Source of the DNA: Lachnospiraceae bacterium UBA7050
GTDB lineage: Bacteria > Bacillota > Clostridia > Lachnospirales > Lachnospiraceae
Reading direction: 5' to 3'
Assembly: GCA_002493905.1 (NCBI GenBank)
Contig: DLAJ01000026.1
Location: 59,838 to 123,837 of the forward strand
DNA: 64,000 nucleotides
Both the position numbers and the translations under genes were made by a program. Below, piece after piece: positions 59,266 through 64,000 of this stretch (the stretch's first letter is position 1; every line of letters starts with the position of its first letter). The notes beneath the pieces were generated by a model. That model saw nothing but the letters and a program-made list of their open reading frames with translations, made no database searches and was not told where the DNA came from.

Positions 59266-61893
59266 CCATTCATCCCAGAACCGCTCAATGCGCCTGCCAA
59301 TCGTATCGAGCCGCACCTGTTCGAGGCTCCCCCACTCACGTGGAAACATTCCACGATACTCAGGATGACAGAAGCGGTAATCCAGAAGCGCTACAATGCC
59401 GACATCCTCCGCCGTCCGTATGACCCTGCCCGCTGCCTGCAACACCTTGTTCATGCCGGGATAACGATAGGCATAATCAAACCCGGCGCCCTCATCCCCG
59501 TCAAAATAATCCTTTAAGATTTTGCGCTCCGCACAGACCTGCGGCAGTCCGGTTCCGACAATGACCGCACCGATCAGCGCATCTCTTTTTAAGTCGATAC
59601 CCTCCCCAAACAATCCTCCGAGTACACAAAATCCGATCAGACAGCGGTCTTCTGCAGGTACGTTGTCCGCCCCCGCAGCATTTCCAGCTTCCGAAAATCG
59701 GGCTAAAAACGCCTCCCTCGCAGACTCGTCCATACTGCCTTCCTGCACAATGCAGTCCATATAGGAAGCGTCATACTCCTCCTCTAAAAACACTTCATGC
59801 ACCCGCTGCAAAAACTGATGAGACGGGAAAAAGATCATATAATTCCCGTACCGGCAGTCCACAATCCGCCGGATATACTGCGCAATACGCCGATACTCAT
59901 CCTCTCCCCGCCGCGTATACTTGCTCGTCACATCACCAGCGACAAAAACGCCCCGCTTCCGGTCATCAAAAGTTGATCCTGCATACACCTCATAATCCTC
60001 TTCTGTTCCGCCGAGGAGTTTCTTATAATATTGGATTGGCAGCATCGTCGCCGAAAAAAGAATGCTGCTCACGGCGCGTTCCATGCACTCCTTCAAGTTC
60101 TGCGAAGGGTCCACACAGTACAGCTTCACCAAAAAACGTCCGTCTTCTTCCGTCTGCATATAGGGCACATAGTGTTCGTCAACCAGTTCCGTAATCATTA
60201 AAAAGTGGGCTATTTCAAAATAAAAATCCAGAATTTCCTCCCGCGCGGGCATCGCGCCCGAATCAGTGTTTTCCAGATACTTACTCATCGTATCCGACAG
60301 CCTGTTTAAGGCAAGCGTAAAGCTTCCAAGCTCCGGGTTTGTCACACAGCCCCCGCACTCCCGCTTACGATGAAGCAGCTCCTTATTGCATTGATCAAGC
60401 TGACGCTTCATGGCATAAAGCTGTGCGCTCTCCGGTCCGGCGTGCCGCGCTGTCATCTTTCCGCCGCTCTGATGCTCTTCACGCACGGCGTCCGTCAACG
60501 TCATCTGCCCGTCACTCTGCCCTTCTTCCCTCACGGTGTCTGCCAACGTCATCTGCCCGTCACTCTGCCCTTCTTCACGCACAGCGTCCGCCAACGTCAT
60601 CTGCCCGTCGCTCTGCCGCTCTTCACACACGGCGTCCGCTGCCCCCCGCCTTTCCGCTCCGCCCTCCAGCGCTTCCGTGATCACACGCTTCAATTCCAGA
60701 AAATCTTCCTTATATAATGCAGCGCTGTACATCTCCCTGCCGCGTTCCACAAGATTATGCGCCTCGTCAATCAAAAACAGATAGCGCTCCGCATTTCCCT
60801 CTCCAAAAAAGCGTTTTAGGTACACATGAGGGTCAAACACATAATTATAATCACAGATAACCGCATCCGAAAACAGGCTCATGTCCAGACTCATCTCAAA
60901 CGGACAGACACGGTGCTTTTCCGCATAGCGCGTAATGACCTCCCGCGAAAAGCTCTCCTCACTTGTCAGGCATTCATACAAACAGTCGTTGATCCTGTCA
61001 AAATGCCCTTTTGCATACGGACATACCTCAGGGTTGCAGACAGTCTCCTCCTGCGGACAGATTTTTTCTTTTGCAGTCAAAAGAACTCTTTTTAAGTGCA
61101 TACCGTGATCAGAAAGCATCTGCAGCGTATCGTCCGCAACAGTCCGCGTGATCGTTTTCGCCGTCAGATAAAACAATCTGTCAGCACGCCCCTCTCCCAG
61201 CGCCTTCAGCGCCGGATATACAGTGGAGATCGTCTTTCCAACCCCGGTCGGCGCCTCGATAAATAATTTTCTTTTATGATAAATTGTCTGATATACATAG
61301 GTCACAAGCTCCTTCTGCCCTTTCCGGTACGGAAACGGAAATGCAAGCTCCTTTAGCGAAGCGTTCCGCTTCTCCAGCCAGTCCATACGGTAATCAGACC
61401 ATTTCCGGTATTCTGTTATGAGGGCGTCAAACCAAAGAGACAGCTCCTCAAAGGAATATGCCTCATCAAAATATTTCACAGCCTCCGTTTCCAGCTGGCA
61501 GTAAGTCATACGCACACAAATTTCCGGAAGCTCCTCCTGCAATGCGTAAATATAAGCATAGCATTTTGCCTGCGCCAGATGAACCGGAACCGGTTCTTTG
61601 ATGCTCCGCAGATTCCGGTATGTCCCTTTAATCTCATCCACTGCGGCAATTCCGTTTTGCACAAAAATCCCGTCCGCCCTGCCTTCTATCACAATCTCAT
61701 AACTTCCGAGACAGACTGTGTGGGACAGGCTGACCTCTGCGCGGTACTCCGGCCCCATGCTTCGCTGAATCTCCCTGTGCATGCGGCTGCCCGCCTGCAT
61801 CGCATTCTCCGCCTGCGCCGCATGCCGGTTGTCAATATCCCCGCTCCTCATCAGGAACTCTACCAGAGTCCTGACCGAAATATGATTCTGCAT
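59260..61893 (-). CDS. PD-(D/E)XK nuclease fused to an XPD/DinG-like DNA helicase with a minisatellite
   Basis: About 877 residues. N-terminal nuclease fold of Cas4/RecB type (ADGIFVQNGIAAVDEIKGTY), then superfamily 2 helicase: Walker A EAPTGVGKTISTVYPAL, a four-Cys Fe-S type region (KEKICPQEETVCNPEVCPYA), DEAH in FLIDEAHNLVERG and C-terminal motifs (FPSHQFLQRVHEVF, QAAGRVIRT). Such proteins unwind DNA, often for repair. A 16-residue repeat (ADAVREEGQSDGQMTL) is present four times around residues 419-482. Start 61893 has GGGGTG 8 nt upstream; an ORF start at 61935 is less likely. Confidence 0.88.
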   Translation of the reverse strand: MQNHISVRTLVEFLMRSGDIDNRHAAQAENAMQAGSRMHREIQRSMGPEYRAEVSLSHTVCLGSYEIVIEGRADGIFVQNGIAAVDEIKGTYRNLRSIKEPVPVHLAQAKCYAYIYALQEELPEICVRMTYCQLETEAVKYFDEAYSFEELSLWFDALITEYRKWSDYRMDWLEKRNASLKELAFPFPYRKGQKELVTYVYQTIYHKRKLFIEAPTGVGKTISTVYPALKALGEGRADRLFYLTAKTITRTVADDTLQMLSDHGMHLKRVLLTAKEKICPQEETVCNPEVCPYAKGHFDRINDCLYECLTSEESFSREVITRYAEKHRVCPFEMSLDMSLFSDAVICDYNYVFDPHVYLKRFFGEGNAERYLFLIDEAHNLVERGREMYSAALYKEDFLELKRVITEALEGGAERRGAADAVCEERQSDGQMTLADAVREEGQSDGQMTLADTVREEGQSDGQMTLTDAVREEHQSGGKMTARHAGPESAQLYAMKRQLDQCNKELLHRKRECGGCVTNPELGSFTLALNRLSDTMSKYLENTDSGAMPAREEILDFYFEIAHFLMITELVDEHYVPYMQTEEDGRFLVKLYCVDPSQNLKECMERAVSSILFSATMLPIQYYKKLLGGTEEDYEVYAGSTFDDRKRGVFVAGDVTSKYTRRGEDEYRRIAQYIRRIVDCRYGNYMIFFPSHQFLQRVHEVFLEEEYDASYMDCIVQEGSMDESAREAFLARFSEAGNAAGADNVPAEDRCLIGFCVLGGLFGEGIDLKRDALIGAVIVGTGLPQVCAERKILKDYFDGDEGAGFDYAYRYPGMNKVLQAAGRVIRTAEDVGIVALLDYRFCHPEYRGMFPREWGSLEQVRLDTIGRRIERFWDEWL
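60448..60639 (-). repeat. 48-bp coding minisatellite, four units
   Basis: Units at 60448-60495 (diverged), 60496-60543, 60544-60591 and 60592-60639. Consensus on the plus strand begins CAACGTCATCTGCCCGTC. It is in frame, giving 16 residues per unit, so copy-number change would alter the length of the helicase insert without a frameshift. Confidence 0.85.
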
Positions 61894-62065
61894 AAAAAAA
61901 ACACCCCGTTCAAGAATATGATAGCATGACCGCATGCGTTACGCAAATACATAACTGCTGCTGATCAGAATATCGTAACAGCCGAGTCAAAGCCGTACTG
62001 CTGCGAGCCATCATGTTCCGAGCGGGATGTCCCACCTTAGAAACAGTTGTCACTTCCGTATGTTT

Positions 62066-62293
62066 TTATGATGCACAGGCATAGGCATGCATCAGCTTCT
62101 CCAATTCTTCATTATAGCCATCGTAGCTGACATAGAGCGGACTTCCAAAATCCAGTCCCAGCACACCCACAATCGATTTTGCATCCACCGCGAAGCTGCG
62201 GTTAGAAATATCAATATCAAAATCACATTTCGTTGCAACATTCACAAACTGTTTCACATCTTCTGGTGTCATTGAAATTTTCTTTGTTACCAT
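62066..62293 (-). CDS. HPr-like protein without the active-site histidine
   Basis: 75 residues. The middle and end follow the HPr fold (SFAVDAKSIVGVLGLDFGSPL, then DGYNEELEKLMHAY), comparable to VNAKSIMGVMSL in HPr. The GLHARPA segment with His15 is replaced by SMTPEDVKQFVNVATK, so it cannot accept phosphate at that site. A regulatory or binding role is more likely. GGAAGGACAGAA lies before the ATG. Neighbours give no further hint. Confidence 0.8.
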   Translation of the reverse strand: MVTKKISMTPEDVKQFVNVATKCDFDIDISNRSFAVDAKSIVGVLGLDFGSPLYVSYDGYNEELEKLMHAYACAS

Positions 62294-62476
62294 TTCTGTC
62301 CTTCCTTTCTGACATAAAACAACAATTACACTAGATGTTGTAGAAGTTATATAACATTTTTTCCCAAATGTAAAGTATTTTTCTCAGTACAATTATGATA
62401 TTTTGAAAAAAACAATAAAAAATTTCGAAAAAACGCCGTATTACGGTACCTTTGTTCTAGGCATCCGGGGAATTCA

Positions 62477-63142
62477 TTATGATTCCATTCCCTGCTCCTG
62501 AGACTTTTCCGATTCCTCCTGATCATCCGCGAACTCCGCACTCTCCGCCACTCTCCCGGCAAGCAGCGTATAGACCTTCGACACTTCGTCAAAGTATGCC
62601 TTTGTATCAAGCTCTCCGTTTATCGTATTCCTGCGCACCGCTCCTTGTGACACATCCCGCTCCATATTCCGCCACGTCTCATAATGCTCCGCAAATCGGG
62701 GACTATAACATTCTTTTCCTATATATAGTGTCTCACAGAACGCATGATACTGTTTCCGGGTTTCATCAAAATTCTCTCCGATCAGGGCGGCATCCTCATC
62801 GTCCGCCTCAGTCAAAAAACACTGGATAAACGGATACTGCTTCATTGCCTGCATTCTTGCCGCCTCAATAGCGATACAGCGTTCAAAAAAACCCTCCCGC
62901 TCTCTGGATGAAATACCGGACAGCTCCAGTCTCATAAAGCGACTGAAATAGTCATACAAAAAATCATACAATCCCTGTTTGCTGATAAAATAATGAAACA
63001 GCAGTCCCTTGCTGATACCTGCGCGCTTTACAATCTCATCCGTACTCGCATGCCCATACCCCTGCGTCGCAAACACACCGATCGCCGCATTCATGATACG
63101 GTCCTGCTTTTCCTTCTTCATATCCCAAAATTTCTCATTCAT
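62477..63142 (-). CDS. TetR/AcrR-family transcriptional regulator
   Basis: 221 residues. Helix-turn-helix: AAIGVFATQGYGHASTDEIV, RAGISKGLLFHYF. The C-terminal ligand domain is helical. The frame extends to 63172, but MNEKFWDMKKEKQDRIM at 63142 is the natural N-terminus. An operator candidate overlaps its promoter. Target unknown. Confidence 0.9.
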   Translation of the reverse strand: MNEKFWDMKKEKQDRIMNAAIGVFATQGYGHASTDEIVKRAGISKGLLFHYFISKQGLYDFLYDYFSRFMRLELSGISSREREGFFERCIAIEAARMQAMKQYPFIQCFLTEADDEDAALIGENFDETRKQYHAFCETLYIGKECYSPRFAEHYETWRNMERDVSQGAVRRNTINGELDTKAYFDEVSKVYTLLAGRVAESAEFADDQEESEKSQEQGMES

Positions 63143-63184
63143 ATGTATTACCACGTTCTTTCCAAAATCCAAATCATTCGTAAT

Positions 63185-63246
63185 TTCGACATTTTTTGAC
63201 TAGGCGAGTCGAAGTCTATCATATCACATTTACGCGCATACCACAA
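63185..63246 (-). promoter_or_regulatory. Promoter and operator candidate of the TetR gene
   Basis: On the minus strand TTGTGG (63246-63241) and TATGAT (63223-63218) are 17 bp apart. Inverted half-sites TTCGAC/GTCGAA (63213-63208, 63190-63185) flank a GACT/AGTC pair at the expected transcription start. The remainder of 63143-63521 is A/T-rich; a TATAAT on the plus strand at 63363-63368 could serve the next gene. Confidence 0.55.
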
Positions 63247-63521
63247 CTGTTCTGAAACCTTTTTCTGTGTAAAAAATAACAGAATATTTCCACAAAAAAA
63301 TAGTAAAATTGACTTGTCAGATCAAAAGTTCAAAAGTTATGTTTAAGCGGCGATTTTTTGCATATAATGACTTGTGGGATTCTCACAAATGTATTAAAAT
63401 AGATAACATAAATTTCCAAGTGTACCAAATACTAACCGGCTAAAGATGCAGGCATCAAAAATGCAGGACATCTGAAAATAGTAAACATCTAAAGATATTA
63501 ACCAGTTGAAAGGAGTCCGTT

Positions 63522-63887
63522 ATGGCAAAAAAGTTTGGTAAGTTCCTGTTATTCTCTGCCGCTGCCGCTTCCGCCGCAGCAGGCGCATACTATTTTATGA
63601 AAAAGAAAAATTCTCCGGAAGAGGATTCCGTCGATGATTTTGACGATTTCGATGATTTCAGCGAAGATTTGGACGATGATTCCGACGAGAAGCAGGAATC
63701 TGCAGAGGACCGCTCCTATGTCAATTTAGGGCAGGCAAAAGAAGATCTCAAGGAGGACGTCAAAGAAATCAAGGATGATGTCAAAAAGACATCAGAAACG
63801 CTTACAAATAAACTTTCAGACATTGCTTCCGAAACGGTTGAAAAGACGGAAGAGCTTTTTAATGACGAAGATTCTGCGAAAAATTAA
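63522..63887 (+). CDS. YtxH-like protein: membrane helix, acidic region and amphipathic helix
   Basis: 121 residues. A membrane helix (FLLFSAAAASAAAGAYYF) with a basic N-terminus, an aspartate-rich stretch (DDFDDFDDFSEDLDDD), then a coiled-coil tail (KEDLKEDVKEIKDDVKKTSE). The layout resembles YtxH/LEA-like stress proteins, though no motif is decisive. AAAGGAGT lies before the ATG. Probably envelope- or stress-related. Confidence 0.75.
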   Translation: MAKKFGKFLLFSAAAASAAAGAYYFMKKKNSPEEDSVDDFDDFDDFSEDLDDDSDEKQESAEDRSYVNLGQAKEDLKEDVKEIKDDVKKTSETLTNKLSDIASETVEKTEELFNDEDSAKN

Positions 63888-64000
63888 GGATGGTGCGGCG
63901 CTCCTGCAGGATAACCTATAAAGATGCCGAATTACCGCGGCCGTTCTGCGGGAAGAACTCATAAAGGCGCCGTATAAAAAAGCAAACATGGGAGAAAAGC

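Noticed and set aside
60448..60639. CRISPR-like repeat array
   Set aside because: The units are contiguous without spacers, differ in sequence and stay in frame inside the helicase gene.
63988..64000. Start of a next gene at the right edge
   Set aside because: ATG without any ribosome binding site and only four codons visible.

Overview
The window looks like chromosomal DNA of a strictly anaerobic, Gram-positive gut-type Clostridia, most likely Lachnospiraceae. The signs are strong GGAGG ribosome binding sites, sugar ABC importers with large lipoprotein binding proteins and no local ATPase, a fused 2-oxoacid:ferredoxin oxidoreductase beside rubrerythrin and superoxide reductase, and typical Lachnospiraceae regulators. 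No rRNA, tRNA or CRISPR array was seen. The placement is an inference from gene content.

Region 1 (1-16.9 kb, all minus strand) is a galactan/arabinogalactan utilisation locus. A LacI-type regulator with palindromic operators comes first. It is followed by a signal-less GH53 galactanase, a 970-residue binding protein, two permeases, an NHL/TPR membrane protein, a Yip1-like membrane protein, a DUF5696-like secreted protein, two more permeases, a second binding protein carrying a CBM61-like galactan-binding module, and a lipoprotein GH53 cut by the left edge. Two families of short intergenic repeats sit directly upstream of start codons here; one recurs at 40.6 kb.

Region 2 (17-24 kb) holds an unknown lipoprotein, small hypothetical proteins, a two-component system with a frameshifted membrane protein, pyridoxal kinase and a two-gene small membrane operon. 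Region 3 (24.0-26.6 kb) is a decayed accessory island: an integrase tail, an intact DUF1016/PDDEXK nuclease gene, a broken paralogue and another broken gene. Region 4 (26.6-32.7 kb) has an Rrf2 regulator, an aminoglycoside adenylyltransferase-like gene and the redox operon (oxidoreductase, rubrerythrin, superoxide reductase). Region 5 (32.8-38 kb) has an ECF S component with a structured leader and a 1315-residue hybrid sensor kinase with a degenerate HD-GYP domain.

Region 6 (38-47.4 kb, minus strand) is the most intriguing block: a P-type ATPase, a CDP-alcohol phosphatidyltransferase fused to a VTT/TVP38 domain, a diacylglycerol kinase-like lipid kinase, a PlsC acyltransferase, a tiny membrane ORF, MetK translationally coupled to a radical SAM enzyme, and a TetR regulator. 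It reads as a membrane-lipid building and modification pathway with its own SAM supply.

Region 7 (47.5-64 kb) contains a PadR/DUF1700/DUF4097 envelope-stress type operon with palindromic operators, an SGNH hydrolase, a ZIP metal transporter, KtrAB-type potassium uptake, a NERD nuclease behind an unusual palindrome- and DnaA-box-rich intergenic region, an Rgg-like regulator with an ABC exporter, endonuclease IV facing a nuclease-helicase with a 48-bp minisatellite, an HPr-like protein without the active histidine, a TetR regulator and a YtxH-like protein.
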